From Mycolicibacter senuensis (GTDB lineage Bacteria > Actinomycetota > Actinomycetes > Mycobacteriales > Mycobacteriaceae), in contig NZ_QMEX01000029.1 of the NCBI RefSeq assembly GCF_003284925.1, positions 1 to 36,328 on the forward strand: 36,328 nt of DNA. Direction: 5' to 3'. Shown piece after piece: positions 16,506 through 24,690 of the stretch. Position 1 is the stretch's first letter; the number at the start of each line of letters is the position of its first letter. Under the pieces are notes generated by a model. That model saw only the letters and a list, made by a program, of their open reading frames with translations. It was not told the origin of the DNA and made no database searches. Position numbers and translations under genes: made by a program.

Positions 16506-17620
16506 CAGTACTTGATCACCGAACGGATTCCGACGCCACGCTTCATCTCGTCGAACCCCTCATTGAGGTCTGCCAGGTCGATGACCCGGGTGACGAGAGA
16601 GTCGAGATCGATGCGGTTGTGCATGTAGTGTTCGACGAGCATGGGGAAATCGACGTCGGGCTTACTCGAACCATAGTTCGAGCCGATGAGCGAAAGCTCG
16701 GAGTCGGACATGACGAACGGATCGATCGTTATCGTCACGCCGTTTGCCACCTGCCCGGCGACGACGGCGGTGCCGCCGCGGGCCAACACCGCGTACGCGG
16801 CCTCGATGGTCTCCGACAGGCCGATAGCCTCGATCGCGACTTCGACGCCCCGACCGTCAGTGAGCTGCGCGACCTTCGCCGCCAGATCCTCGCGGAAACT
16901 GTTGATGACCTCGGAAGCTCCGAAAATGCGTGCTTGGTTGAGCTTTTCGTCGGAGATATCGGCAGCGATGATCCGCTGCGCGCCGACGAGTCGAGCACCC
17001 TGAATCGCATTCAACCCGACGCCACCACAGCCGATGACCAGCACCGTGTCACTCGGACGCACCTTCGCGGTGTTGACCGCTGCCCCGACCCCCGTAGTGA
17101 CTGCGCAGCCGATGAGAGACGACTGTTCGAATGGCGCGTCGTTCCGGATGGCGATCGCGCCCGATTCGGGCACCATCACATACTGGCCGAACGTACCGAG
17201 GCCGGCGAAGCTCAACACGTCCGTTCCGTCCGCTGCCGTGATACGTGACCGACCGTCGAACGAGAGATGGTTGGCCGAATGCTGACTCACCATGTGGCAC
17301 AGGACGGGACGGCCGCTGACGCAGTAGCGGCACCGACGGCACGAGGGCGTCCAGGAGAGCACAACGTGATCGCCGGGGGCTAGGGCCGTGACTCCCTCCC
17401 CGACGCTCTCGATGATCCCGGCGCCCTCATGGCCGAGGATCATGGGGGTGGGCACGTCCCATTCACCGGCGATCGCATGCAGGTCGCTGTGGCACAACCC
17501 ACTCGCCTGCATCCGCACGAGTACGTCGCCGGGCGGCGGAGTCGAGGGGATCGAGACTTTTTCGATGGTGAGTGGCGCATTCGTGGTCCGGAAGACGGCG
17601 GCGGCGAATTCGATGGTCAT
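16505..17620 (-). CDS. Zinc-dependent alcohol dehydrogenase (class III-like MDR)
   Basis: 371 residues from ATG 17620, with AGGAG 7 bases upstream. Catalytic zinc ligands are visible: Cys43 (GLCHSD), His64-Glu65 (GHEGAG) and Cys172 (GCAVTTG). The structural zinc site Cys94, Cys97, Cys100 and Cys108 has the classical CxxCxxCx7C spacing. GCGGVG (about 198-203) is the NAD-binding motif, followed by AADISDEKL, where Asp indicates NAD. It would oxidise an alcohol to a ketone or aldehyde. It follows the PhyH gene at 73 bases on the same strand and was itself coupled to the SDR remnant. In the pathway it fits between PhyH hydroxylation and the BVMO. Confidence 0.9.
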   Translation of the reverse strand: MTIEFAAAVFRTTNAPLTIEKVSIPSTPPPGDVLVRMQASGLCHSDLHAIAGEWDVPTPMILGHEGAGIIESVGEGVTALAPGDHVVLSWTPSCRRCRYCVSGRPVLCHMVSQHSANHLSFDGRSRITAADGTDVLSFAGLGTFGQYVMVPESGAIAIRNDAPFEQSSLIGCAVTTGVGAAVNTAKVRPSDTVLVIGCGGVGLNAIQGARLVGAQRIIAADISDEKLNQARIFGASEVINSFREDLAAKVAQLTDGRGVEVAIEAIGLSETIEAAYAVLARGGTAVVAGQVANGVTITIDPFVMSDSELSLIGSNYGSSKPDVDFPMLVEHYMHNRIDLDSLVTRVIDLADLNEGFDEMKRGVGIRSVIKY

Positions 17621-17693
17621 GACATCTCCTGAAGGTTGTTGGATTCCGGCCGCAACGCGGAGCGGCTCCGCCCGTCTGGACCGCACTCGTCGG

Positions 17694-18557
17694 TCAGAGG
17701 TCGAGGTAGTCCGCTAGCTCGCTGTAGTCGACCTGCCAAAGTCCCGGAGAGCCGGTCGGGTACTGCGAGCGGAATCCGATGAGGCTCTGAACGCGGGGCG
17801 GGAGCGATCGTGCGAGTTCGCGGTCGACGAGGAACGGGTAGGCTTCCTCGCCTACCAAGAAGCCCGGGTTGAGCGCGAAGCTGACCGCACGGCGGTACTC
17901 GTCGGAAGTGCGGTTCGCGCCGCCGCCGTGGGCGGTCTTGCCGCTGAGGAACAGCGCGTCGCCGGCGCTCATCTCGGCTGGAGCGGTCTGCTCATGCGTG
18001 CCGCGGTCCTCGAAGTCATCCCACTTGTGGCTACCCGGGATCACTCGGGTGGCGCCGTTCCCCTCGGTGAAGTCGGTCAGGGCGATCAGGAAGTTGACGG
18101 TCACCTCGGGCCCTGCGGGCCCCATGCCGACGAACGGAAACCAGTTCTCCAGGTCGCGGTGGAGCATCTGGGCGGCGTTGCCCGGACCGATCTCGATCAC
18201 CTGAGCCGTCGTCATCCAGTAGGTTCCCGATTCTTCGAGAAAGACCGCATCGGCCAGCGCATGAACGAGGTCGTGATCGATCACTTCGCGGCGGAACGTC
18301 TCGCTTCGGCTGACCAGGTTGGTGAGGCGCTTGGTGTTCCGGCCGTGGAATTCAGCAACGATTTCGTTGTCGTGCTTGGAACCGGGATTTAGCTCCTGCA
18401 GGGCCGGGTCGATCTCGGCATTGAAGCGTGCGACCTGATCCGGTGTGAGAAGTCCCTTGACGATGACGCCGCCATCCTCGCGGACGATCGACAGAATCTC
18501 GTCGATAGGAGCTGTACTGGCGATCGTGCGTAGTTTCGCGGTGGCAGTTGCAGGCAT
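17694..18557 (-). CDS. Phytanoyl-CoA dioxygenase (PhyH) family Fe(II)/2-oxoglutarate oxygenase
   Basis: 287 residues from ATG 18557, with AAGGAAG about 10 bases upstream; the longer open frame to 18863 is rejected. The iron-binding triad is complete: His133 and Asp135 in MLHRDLENW, and His210 in GKTAHGGGANRT. An Arg in EYRRAVSFALNPGF is placed to bind 2-oxoglutarate. The PhyH hallmarks FTEGNGATRVIPGSHKW and AGDALFLSG are present. The family hydroxylates unactivated C-H bonds. It heads the PhyH-ADH-SDR unit, and the shared dyad at 18662 lies 105 bases upstream. It probably performs the first hydroxylation of the substrate, but the substrate is not deducible. Confidence 0.88.
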   Translation of the reverse strand: MPATATAKLRTIASTAPIDEILSIVREDGGVIVKGLLTPDQVARFNAEIDPALQELNPGSKHDNEIVAEFHGRNTKRLTNLVSRSETFRREVIDHDLVHALADAVFLEESGTYWMTTAQVIEIGPGNAAQMLHRDLENWFPFVGMGPAGPEVTVNFLIALTDFTEGNGATRVIPGSHKWDDFEDRGTHEQTAPAEMSAGDALFLSGKTAHGGGANRTSDEYRRAVSFALNPGFLVGEEAYPFLVDRELARSLPPRVQSLIGFRSQYPTGSPGLWQVDYSELADYLDL

Positions 18558-18880
18558 GGCGGCGACACTTCCTTGCTGTGGTCGTTGAGATCTGGGTCTC
18601 CACAATGGGCGAACCTCGGCCCGCGCGACTACAGCATCTGGTCGCAGATTTCGGTGGTGGGGGTGCAGACTGCACTGCCCTGGGTGACGGCATACCCGCC
18701 CCTGCCGGATCGAGAACGTCAGGTGACCACGACCCGGAACGCGGTCAGCGCGTACGCCGGATCGCCTTGCCGGATCAACCCGACAACTACGAAAGGATCG
18801 GTTGAGTTCACCGGATTGGGCGGCTGCGGTCACAGTTCGCGAAGCCCCTGGCGCGGTCGCCACCTGCTACGCCGTAGCGG
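18558..18880. other. Gene-free interval (323 bp) with PhyH leader and dyad
   Basis: Contains the PhyH leader with the 15-bp dyad at 18662-18676. On the plus strand a TTG at 18802 after GAAAGGA opens a 37-codon frame (SSPDWAAAVTVREAPG...) that looks like no known protein and is not called. Confidence 0.4.
18662..18676. promoter_or_regulatory. Dyad GGTGCAGACTGCACT, operator upstream of PhyH
   Basis: GTGCAG-A-CTGCAC is a perfect 6-bp dyad around one base. It agrees with the dyad at 15506-15520 in 11 of 15 positions, differing in the three central bases and the last base. It lies 105 bases upstream of the PhyH ATG, a distance similar to that of the other copy from the BVMO ATG. Confidence 0.6.
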
Positions 18881-19618
18881 TCATCCAGCCGCGTTGCGAC
18901 GACGCCACTCCCTGACCGCTGCGACGACCTCGGTCCGACTGATGTGCCCGTCACGAAACCGCTGATAGAGGGTCGGCCTCCGTGGATCGATCCGGCCGCC
19001 GTAGCCCAGCCGAAGCTGTACCTCCTCCGGCGAAAGACCGGCTCCGAAAAGCTCGGCCGCTAAGCGCGGCCGATCGCCTTCGCTTAGTCGAATCCACTCG
19101 ATAGCCTCTGTCTCGTCGCAGTCGAGCCCGTTTAGCCGCGCCTCTGCCTAGGACGCGTTCATCTCCTCCGCTTGCTTCAACTCCCAACGAAAGTAGCTTC
19201 CCTGAGATCTGTGCAGGTGTTCTGGTCGGCGACGCACTATCACCTCGTCGAAGATGAACTGGAGGATCGTCGACCGCCATCGTGGTACTCCAGGTTTGGT
19301 GTCCCTTTGAGCCGACCTGGATTTGGCGCGTCTGCGCGCCGCACCGAAGCTTTCATCCGGTACTTCCGCGGCACGGGGATACGCAGACTTGCCATACGCC
19401 TCAGGTGCGACAGTCACGTCTGGGTCAAGCATGTCGTCCACGCTGGCGAACTCACGTCGGGTCTCGCAGACAACCGGGGGCTCGAGGGTGCTCGACGCGG
19501 ACTTCACAAACTCTCCGCGACGACCCAACTCGTCCAACAACGGACGAGACGTCCAGCCGAGTTCTTTGGCGAGTTCGTGGACTCGCACCTTCCGCCTGGA
19601 GGGAGGATCTAGTTTCAT
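18881..19618 (-). pseudogene. IF2-N-domain protein split by an in-frame TAG
   Basis: ATG 19618, with AGGTGG upstream, begins [49 protein letters not shown], the IF2_N domain found at the N-terminus of bacterial initiation factor IF-2 and in small actinobacterial proteins. After a variable linker comes [26 protein letters not shown] and then TAG (19148-19150). The same frame continues for 88 codons: AEARLNGLDCDETEAIEWIRLSEGDRPRLAAELFGAGLSPEEVQLRLGYGG...YQRFRDGHISRTEVVAAVREWRRRNAAG, stopping at 18881. No ATG, GTG or TTG restarts that part early on, so it is the second half of one protein of about 245 residues. Function unknown; the domain may bind RNA or ribosome. Confidence 0.7.
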
Positions 19619-19931
19619 CAGAACCACCTGCTCTGGTACCCGCTGCCGCTTGCTGAGGTGACTGCATCGCGACAGCAATGTAGGGTCTCGTGCTGCCTGT
19701 CGTGTGACGGGCGCATGACCTGGTGATATGCCGAGGGCTCCGTTGGTGTCAGCTGGCTTCTGTCTCAGATCCCCGTCATTTCCGCGTTGAGTTTTCCCGT
19801 TTTTCGTTCTGTCCGTGGAGGTCCGGCCTGGGTGTTTCCGTTCGGTGTTTCAGATCATCTTGCAATCCGGTTGATGGCGTTGCTGTTCGATGTGGGCAGA
19901 TCCTTGCTTGTCTATTTTCGGTCGAACGAAT
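19619..19931. other. Gene-free interval (313 bp)
   Basis: Noticeably more T-rich than the flanks on the plus strand. No gene, repeat or hairpin convincing enough to call was seen. It separates the IF2-N gene from the downstream end of the MmpL-associated TetR. Confidence 0.4.
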
Positions 19932-20597
19932 TCACTTCTGGTCGATAGGTTTCAGGGGTGGGGGTTGGGTCTGCGTTCGTTGGTGAGCGGCTAGGAAGTT
20001 ATCGACGATGTGTGTGCAGTCGTCGACGGTGGTGGATCGCAGGCCGGTCATTCGTGCGAAGGCGAGTGGTCCGACGAGTTGGCATAGGGCGAGGTCGAGG
20101 TCGAAGTCGTCGAGTTCCGTGATGGCTTCGGGGCTTTGCAGGATGGCGTCGAAGGGGTGGCGGTATTGGTCGATTACTCGTGCTCGCAGTGCTCCGGGGG
20201 CGTGTTCGCCGTTGGGGTGGTCTATAGCGGTGGGGCCGAGGGCGAGCCAGGCGAGCATGGTGATGTGCGCTGGTGCGTCGGCGAACAAGCTGGCTTGTCG
20301 GGTGAGGAGTTCGATGAGGCGTTCTCGTAGCGTGCCACTGGTCGGGGCGGGTGGGGTGACTTGGGGTAGGAGCCGTTCGAAAGTGGCGGCGAGTAGTTGT
20401 GATGAGCTGTTGAAGTGCCGGTAGAGGGTGGTTCGGGCGACCTTGGAGGCTTTGGTGACTGCGTCGATGGTGACGGCTTCGATACCGCCGCTGGTGAGCA
20501 GTGCGGTCGCGGCGTCGAGTAGGCGGTTGCGGGAGCGGATGCGGCGGGGGTCGATGTCGTCGTCTTCGTCGTGGAATGGTGCCTGCTGGCCGCTCAC
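19932..20597 (-). CDS. TetR-family regulator of the MmpL unit
   Basis: 221 residues from GTG 20597, with GAGGTGAG just upstream. The helix-turn-helix is RIRSRNRLLDAATALLTSGGIEAVTIDAVTKASKVARTTLYRHFNSSSQLLAATFERLL (about residues 19-77). The C-terminal helical domain (LRERLIELLTRQASLFADAPAHITMLAWLALGP...) would bind the inducer. It is divergent from the DUF6188-MmpL genes, and two near-identical palindromes at 20811 and 21383 stand before those genes. The simplest reading is a repressor that responds to a small lipophilic molecule exported by MmpL. Confidence 0.9.
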   Translation of the reverse strand: MSGQQAPFHDEDDDIDPRRIRSRNRLLDAATALLTSGGIEAVTIDAVTKASKVARTTLYRHFNSSSQLLAATFERLLPQVTPPAPTSGTLRERLIELLTRQASLFADAPAHITMLAWLALGPTAIDHPNGEHAPGALRARVIDQYRHPFDAILQSPEAITELDDFDLDLALCQLVGPLAFARMTGLRSTTVDDCTHIVDNFLAAHQRTQTQPPPLKPIDQK

Positions 20598-20810
20598 ACC
20601 GACTCACCTCGTCTCGCGCTGAATTTCGCGGGGAACGAGCGCCCGCTATCCGGGTAGTTAGGGTACCAGCAGTGGCGCAGAGAAACTGCTGGTAGTGGCG
20701 GGTTTTGGCATGGCGTTGCAGAACTTGTGCGCACTAGCGAGGCCGACTCTGGGCAGGTATGCACTAGGTGCGTGAGTCCACAGATCTTCGCCACACCTAC
20801 CTCCCTCAAA

Positions 20811-20827
20811 CGATACTAATAGTATCG
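20811..20827. promoter_or_regulatory. Operator 1: CGATACTAATAGTATCG
   Basis: A perfect 8-bp dyad around a single central A. It lies 59 bases before the DUF6188 ATG and 214 bases before the TetR start. A second CGATAC follows at 20831. A -10-like TACTAT is at 20843-20848, so bound repressor would overlap the -35 region. Confidence 0.7.
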
Positions 20828-20885
20828 CAGCGATACCAGGTGTACTATTCGGGCACGAGCTCGTCGCTGCGTCGAGGGAGGCGCC

Positions 20886-21311
20886 ATGTATACCGCGTGG
20901 ATCGAAGATTGCGTCGTGCATCGGGTGTCGTTGCATGACGGTGTGATGCTGGGGTTTTCCGGTTACAACGAAGTGGTGATCGCTCGGCCACTACGGCTGA
21001 CGTTGCCCGCGGTCGGGAAGTTCCCGGTCGAGGAAGTTCTCGTTGATCCCGATCGGGTCACCGAGTGCGAGCGTCCGTTGTTCGATCTGGCGGGAACGGT
21101 GTGCACCATCGCCCGCTGCGGTGAGGATGGTGTGCTGCATCTGGTGTTTTCCGATGGGCACCGGATCGACGTCGACGCCGATGCCCATGCCACGGCTTGG
21201 GAGCTCTACGGCAAGCATCACGGCTACATGGCATGTCTGCCCGGTGGGCGGGTCCGGGTGGTGCGCCACGATCTGCCCGAGGATGCCGACGCCGACACCG
21301 TGCTGCGGTGA
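20886..21311 (+). CDS. DUF6188-like small protein in the MmpL unit
   Basis: 141 residues from ATG 20886, with GAGGGAG 5 bases upstream. It begins MYTAWIEDCVVHRVSLHDGVMLGFSGYNEVVI and includes LRLTLPAVGKFPVEEVLVDPDRVTECERPLFDLAGTVC, FSDGHRIDVDADAHATAWELYGKHHGYMACLPGGRVRVVRHD. This pattern agrees with mycobacterial proteins annotated as DUF6188, from memory of the family and not from a search. It has no signal peptide or membrane segment. The gene takes the place where an mmpS gene would often stand before mmpL. Its function is unknown; the context suggests an accessory or regulatory part of the export unit. Confidence 0.75.
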   Translation: MYTAWIEDCVVHRVSLHDGVMLGFSGYNEVVIARPLRLTLPAVGKFPVEEVLVDPDRVTECERPLFDLAGTVCTIARCGEDGVLHLVFSDGHRIDVDADAHATAWELYGKHHGYMACLPGGRVRVVRHDLPEDADADTVLR

Positions 21312-21382
21312 GGGAGGATGCGACCCCTGGCAGCGAGCGCCGGCATATCGGGGTGGGCAATTGGGGATACGTAGTAGCGTAG

Positions 21383-21399
21383 CGATACCGATAGTATTG
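21383..21399. promoter_or_regulatory. Operator 2: CGATACCGATAGTATTG
   Basis: Agrees with operator 1 in 14 of 17 positions and lies 16 bases before the mmpL GTG. It contains TAGTAT (21392-21397), a possible -10 element, so repressor binding would block the polymerase directly. This gives mmpL its own regulated promoter apart from the DUF6188 gene. Confidence 0.7.
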
Positions 21400-21415
21400 T
21401 TTGGGGGGTGTGGTT

Positions 21416-24400
21416 GTGGCGTCTGAAGGCGATTCGGGGGCATCGGGCACCGCGACATTGGTTGCGCGCCGCCATGGCCGGGTGATATCTCCGACCGTCC
21501 CCCGTGAGTACAGTGCGCGGCTGGCGGCGTTGGCGGGATTCACGGTGCGGCATAAGGCATTGGTGATCGCGGCGTGGCTGGGGGCCGCGGTGGTCTTGGC
21601 GCTGCTGTTTCCACAGTTGGAGACGGTCGTGCGCCAGCAGTCGGTGAACCTGATTCCTCGTGACGTGGCCTCATTTCAGACCGTGGATCAGATGAGCGCC
21701 GCATTCGGTGAGCAGGGCTCCCAGACGATGCTGTTCGTCGCGATGGAAGACCCGGACGGGTTGACCCCGTCGGTGCGGCAGCGTTACGAGCAGCTGGTGG
21801 AGCGGCTGCGCGCCGATACCGGGCACGTGTTGCTGGTGCAGGACCTGCTGGCTGATTCGGTGACCGAAGCCCATGCGATCAGCGAGGATCACAAAGCCTG
21901 GTTCTTGCCGGTGGGGGTGGCTGGGACATTGGGTGATCCGACCGCGGCCGAATCGGTGCAGGCGGTGCGAGGTATCGCCGAGCAAGTGTTCGCCGACTCC
22001 TCGACGACGGTCTATGTGACGGGCCCGGCGGCCACGTTCAGCGACCAGATCGCTTCTGCCGAACATGATCTGCTACTGGTGTCGATCGCCACGGCCGGCC
22101 TGATCGCCCTGATCTTGCTGGTCGTGTACCGCTCACTGTTCACTGCGATGCTACCGCTGCTGGTGATCGGGGTGAGCCTGGCGGTGGGGCGTGGCGTGCT
22201 TTCTGCTCTCGGTGAGATCGGCATGCCTGTCTCGCAGTTCACCGTGGCGTTCATGACCGCGATCCTGCTCGGGGCGGGCACCGATTACACGGTGTTTTTG
22301 ATCAGCCGCTACCACGAGCAGCGCCGCGCTCAGGTGCCCGCTGATGCGGCGGTCGTCGCAGCCACCGCCAGTATCGGCCGGGTGATCGCGGCGTCAGCAG
22401 CGACCGTAGCGCTGGCCTTCCTGGCGATGGTCTTCGCGCGCCTGAGTGTATTCGCCGGTCTGGGTCCGGCATGCGCGGTAGCGGTGTTCGTCGGCTTCTT
22501 GGCCACGGTGACCTTGTTGCCGCCAGTGCTGGCGTTGGCCGCCAAACGCGGGATCGGTGAACCCAAACCCGATCGCACCCGCCGATACTGGAACAGTGTC
22601 GCCGTCGCCGTGGTGCGCCGACCCGTCCCCCTGCTGATCATCAGCCTGGTCATCTTGGTGGCCCTGTCAGCGGTGGCGCTGACGATGATGCGGATCAGCT
22701 ATGACGACCGCAAAGGCCAACCCACTACCACCGCCAGCAACCAGGGCTACCAACTGCTGGACCGCCACTTCCGCAAAGACGTCATCATCGGCGAATTTCT
22801 GGTCGTGGCCAACCCCACCGATATGCGCACCGCCAAGGGGCTGGCCGACCTCGACGAAATGGCCTCCCGCGTGGCACAGGTTCCCGGTGTCACCAAAGTC
22901 TCCGGTATCACCCGCCCCACCGGAGAAAGACTGGAGCAGGCCCAGCTGTCCTGGCAAAACGGTCAGATCGGCGACAAGATGGCCGGAGCCGTCGCCGACG
23001 GTGACGCACGAAAAGGCGACCTCGCCAAACTCACCGACGGTGCTGATCAGCTCGCCGGCGGGCTGGCTCAACTCGACGCCACACTGCGCACCGCCCTAAC
23101 CCCGCTGGCCGGGATTTTGGCCAACACGCAGTCCGGCCGCACCCAGGCCCAACGGTTCATGCCGCTGCTGCACCAACTTTCAGCCAGCGCTCCCGTCATC
23201 GACCAGGCCATCCAATCAGGTCCGGGACTGCGATCCTCAGCCGAGCAAGCCCAACACGCCATCGCCATCGTGGACCCCCTCTCCGCCGGCCTCGCTGAGT
23301 CTCCATGGTGTGCCACCACACCGCAATGCGCCCAGATCCGCGACCAGATCCAGGTCCTGGTCAGCTTGCGCAACAACGGCTTCTTCGATCAGGTCGCCGA
23401 CCTGGGCGACCACTACAACCCGGCGACCAACGCCACCGTCACCGCCACCCTCGCCGACATCCAAACCGCCGTCACCTCACTGGACACAGTATTTGGCGCA
23501 CTCGGGAACCCCGCCGACCTGACGACCAACATCGGCCGACTCCAAGACGGTATCGGCCAACTCGCGGCCGGCGCCCAAGCATTGGCCGGCGGTGTGCACG
23601 CGCTAGCCGACAGCAACATCGAAATGCTGTCCAAGATGGGCCAAGTCGCCACCCAACTGCAGAACTCGGCACGCGCCAGCACCGGCTCGGACGCCGCCAG
23701 CGGCTTCTACCTGCCCCCCGACGTCTTCGATAACCGCCAATTCGCCGCAGTCGCCAAACAATTCCTGTCCCCGGACGGCAAAACCGCGCGGTTCGCGATC
23801 GAAACAGCCTTCGACCCCTACAGCATCGGCGCGATGCAACTGGCCCACCAGATCACCGCCGCCGCCCAAACTGCGCGCCCCAACACCGCCCTGGCCGACG
23901 CTGCGATCTCGGTGGCCGGGTTCCCGGCCGTCAACTCCGACATCCAACAACTCCTGCGGGCCGACTTCGCCCAACTCGCTGCTGCGACCTTGCTCATCGT
24001 CGGACTGATCCTGGTGCTGCTCTTGCGCGCCCTGCTCGCCCCGCTCTACCTGCTAGGCACCGTGATACTCAATTACCTGGCCTCGTTGGGCATCGGTGTG
24101 CTGATCTTCGAAGGTGGATTCGGCCACGAAATCGCATGGCCGGTCCCACTGCTTGCGTTCATCATCCTGGTCGCCGTGGGTGCTGACTACAACATGCTGC
24201 TGGTCTCACGGCTACGCGAGGAATCCGGACGCAACATCCGCGTCGGCGTCCTACGCACCGTCGCCAACACCGGATCGGTCATCACCTCCGCCGGCATCAT
24301 CTTCGCCGCCAGCATGTTCGGCCTCATGATCGGCTCGGTCGCCATCATGATCCAAGTCGGACTCATCATCGGCTGCGGCCTGCTCCTCGACACCTTCCTC

Positions 24401-24496
24401 GTGCGGACCCTCACCGTCCCCGCCATCGCCACCCTCCTCCGCGAAGCCAGCTGGTGGCCCAACACACCCCGACGATCAACAACCACACACCGATAA
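21416..24496 (+). CDS. MmpL-family RND transporter
   Basis: 1026 residues from GTG 21416, behind a GGGGGG ribosome-binding stretch; TTG 21401 and GTG 21410 are in-frame alternatives. Two MMPL domains (PF03176) are visible. The first helix (KALVIAAWLGAAVVLALLF) leads to a periplasmic loop. The first helix bundle carries GAGTDYTVFLISRYHEQRR near residue 285, with the conserved Asp-Tyr pair for proton coupling. The second periplasmic domain is about residues 425-850. The second bundle carries AVGADYNMLLVSRLREES near residue 919. MmpL proteins export lipids, siderophores or drugs across the inner membrane. There is no MmpS or biosynthetic gene nearby, so the cargo is unknown; TetR control hints at drug or lipid efflux. 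Confidence 0.92.
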   Translation: MASEGDSGASGTATLVARRHGRVISPTVPREYSARLAALAGFTVRHKALVIAAWLGAAVVLALLFPQLETVVRQQSVNLIPRDVASFQTVDQMSAAFGEQGSQTMLFVAMEDPDGLTPSVRQRYEQLVERLRADTGHVLLVQDLLADSVTEAHAISEDHKAWFLPVGVAGTLGDPTAAESVQAVRGIAEQVFADSSTTVYVTGPAATFSDQIASAEHDLLLVSIATAGLIALILLVVYRSLFTAMLPLLVIGVSLAVGRGVLSALGEIGMPVSQFTVAFMTAILLGAGTDYTVFLISRYHEQRRAQVPADAAVVAATASIGRVIAASAATVALAFLAMVFARLSVFAGLGPACAVAVFVGFLATVTLLPPVLALAAKRGIGEPKPDRTRRYWNSVAVAVVRRPVPLLIISLVILVALSAVALTMMRISYDDRKGQPTTTASNQGYQLLDRHFRKDVIIGEFLVVANPTDMRTAKGLADLDEMASRVAQVPGVTKVSGITRPTGERLEQAQLSWQNGQIGDKMAGAVADGDARKGDLAKLTDGADQLAGGLAQLDATLRTALTPLAGILANTQSGRTQAQRFMPLLHQLSASAPVIDQAIQSGPGLRSSAEQAQHAIAIVDPLSAGLAESPWCATTPQCAQIRDQIQVLVSLRNNGFFDQVADLGDHYNPATNATVTATLADIQTAVTSLDTVFGALGNPADLTTNIGRLQDGIGQLAAGAQALAGGVHALADSNIEMLSKMGQVATQLQNSARASTGSDAASGFYLPPDVFDNRQFAAVAKQFLSPDGKTARFAIETAFDPYSIGAMQLAHQITAAAQTARPNTALADAAISVAGFPAVNSDIQQLLRADFAQLAAATLLIVGLILVLLLRALLAPLYLLGTVILNYLASLGIGVLIFEGGFGHEIAWPVPLLAFIILVAVGADYNMLLVSRLREESGRNIRVGVLRTVANTGSVITSAGIIFAASMFGLMIGSVAIMIQVGLIIGCGLLLDTFLVRTLTVPAIATLLREASWWPNTPRRSTTTHR

Positions 24497-24516
24497 CCCC
24501 ACAACCAACGGGAACA

Positions 24517-24531
24517 GGCGCACAGTGCGCC
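24517..24531. terminator. Short palindrome after mmpL
   Basis: GGCGCAC-A-GTGCGCC is a perfect 7-bp dyad 20 bases after the MmpL stop. It could be part of a terminator or a binding site; no T-run follows. Confidence 0.3.
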
Positions 24532-24602
24532 GGGCTTCAGCGCACGGCCGCTCACGCCATCAGTGCAACCAACATCCGTCTCCCACACATGCGTCTACAT
24601 AC

Positions 24603-24667
24603 ATGACACGGGCTGAGACACATGACAAGGACATGACACCACCGCTGAGAAAATGACATCAGCGGTG
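24603..24667. repeat. ATGACA repeat patch with 9-bp hairpin, possible relict IS end
   Basis: ATGACA occurs at 24603, 24622, 24633 and 24653, and CTGAGA recurs twice between the copies. CACCGCTGA (24640-24648) pairs perfectly with TCAGCGGTG (24659-24667). On the minus strand the patch reads as several TGTCAT-starting repeats, an organisation like the multiply repeated ends of IS21-type elements. It lies between mmpL and the convergent dnaB and could also terminate both. No transposase is present. Confidence 0.4.
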
Positions 24668-24690
24668 AGATCCTACAAGCAACCAATCTA

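Noticed and set aside
18802..18915. 37-codon plus-strand frame with TTG start after GAAAGGA
   Set aside because: No family resemblance, overlaps the end of the IF2-N gene, too short to support.
19723..19986. 87-codon plus-strand frame
   Set aside because: Cys/Trp/Arg-rich, no ribosome-binding site, overlaps the TetR 3' end; probably chance in a T-rich gap.
20655..20672. CTATCCGGGTAG as a further TetR operator
   Set aside because: Imperfect 6-bp dyad unlike the two CGATAC-type palindromes.
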